A stretch of DNA of 6,042 nucleotides from positions 1 to 6,042 of the forward strand of contig CAZZLY010000114.1 of NCBI GenBank assembly GCA_964655175.1, written 5' to 3'. This DNA comes from JAIOPA01 sp964655175. GTDB lineage: Bacteria; Eisenbacteria; RBG-16-71-46. Numbering within the stretch: the stretch's first letter is position 1; the number at the start of each line of letters is the position of its first letter. Of the stretch, positions 5,751 to 6,042 are shown in pieces. Below the pieces are notes generated by a model, which did no database searches, was not told the origin of the DNA, and saw only the letters and a program-made list of their open reading frames with translations. The position numbers and the translations under genes were made by a program.

Positions 5751-6042
5751 GGACGGTGACGCGGGACTTCGCGCTGCATCGCGCGCGCACCCTCGAGGGG
5801 GCGCTGCGCTGGCTGCGGGACGTACCGGGCACGGTGCCGATCGCCGGCTGCACCGACGTGTTCGTGGCGCTCGAGTTCGGCGGGACGCCGGGCACGCACT
5901 ATCTGGACCTGTCGCCGCTCAAGAGCCTCAAGCGCATCGCCATGAACGGCGACGTGCTGTCGATCGGCGCGCTCGCGACCTGGACCGACGTGCAGAAGTC
6001 GCGGCTCGTGCGCGCCCGACTGCCCATGCTGTGCGAGGCCGC
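5747..6042 (+). CDS. FAD-binding (medium) subunit of the hydroxylase, 3' truncated by window end
   Basis: The first 98 codons of the FAD subunit (CoxM/XdhA-type, FAD-binding PCMH fold), which passes electrons from the 2Fe-2S clusters to the final acceptor. It begins MRTVTRDFALHRARTLEGALRWLRD, the typical start of this family. The flavin-pyrophosphate loop follows at about residues 33-40 as AGCTDVFV, then YLDLSPLKSLKRI and the family-typical LSIGALATWTDVQ. The second Gly of the usual AGGTD is Cys35 here. The GTG start overlaps the previous stop (GTGA) and has GAGAGG at 5733-5738, 8 nt upstream. A second in-frame GTG at 5756 is possible but leaves a long ribosome-binding-site spacing. The rest of the FAD domain and the C-terminal domain lie outside the window. 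Confidence 0.92.
   Translation, partial: MRTVTRDFALHRARTLEGALRWLRDVPGTVPIAGCTDVFVALEFGGTPGTHYLDLSPLKSLKRIAMNGDVLSIGALATWTDVQKSRLVRARLPMLCEA

Overview
The window is very GC-rich, with the strong G/C third-position bias expected of real genes in such a genome. Every gene is bacterial in layout: Shine-Dalgarno sequences, overlapping stop/start codons and hairpin terminators. The gene families (lipoprotein S8 proteases with a C-terminal fibronectin-like domain, a DinB-fold enzyme, a DUF2892 membrane protein, a three-subunit xanthine-dehydrogenase-type hydroxylase) would suit Gemmatimonadota or another soil or sediment lineage. That is a guess from family content, and no taxonomic marker is present.

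Layout. (1) Positions 1-339, plus strand: the last 112 codons of a secreted protease-like protein, ending in a proline linker and a fibronectin-like domain, followed by a hairpin terminator. (2) Positions 557-2077, plus strand: a complete 506-aa subtilisin/proteinase-K-like protease with lipoprotein signal, I9 propeptide, S8 catalytic domain and the same C-terminal module. It is followed by a terminator with the same 11-bp stem as the first, so the two genes look like a tandem duplication. (3) Positions 2151-2957, minus strand: a 63-aa DUF2892 membrane protein followed by a DinB-superfamily protein, with GC-rich inverted repeats between them. The DinB gene converges on the second protease gene, and the terminator between them probably serves both. 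(4) Positions 3172-6042, plus strand: a tightly overlapping operon for a molybdenum hydroxylase of the xanthine dehydrogenase family, in the order molybdopterin subunit, 2Fe-2S subunit, FAD subunit. The last is cut by the window end.

How the genes work together. The three hydroxylase subunits form one enzyme. Substrate is oxidised at the molybdenum centre, electrons pass through two 2Fe-2S clusters to FAD, and then to NAD+ or another acceptor. Active-site residues match those of purine-oxidising enzymes, so xanthine/hypoxanthine is the favoured substrate. The proteases are an independent, exported function. The DUF2892 and DinB genes have no evident link to either.

I found no mobile element, CRISPR array, tRNA or rRNA, and no convincing new system. 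The points most worth a second look are the duplicated protease/terminator unit, a lipid anchor placed on a removable propeptide, an apparent leaderless promoter for the hydroxylase operon, competing hairpins between the two minus-strand genes, and atypical residues in the DinB and FAD proteins.
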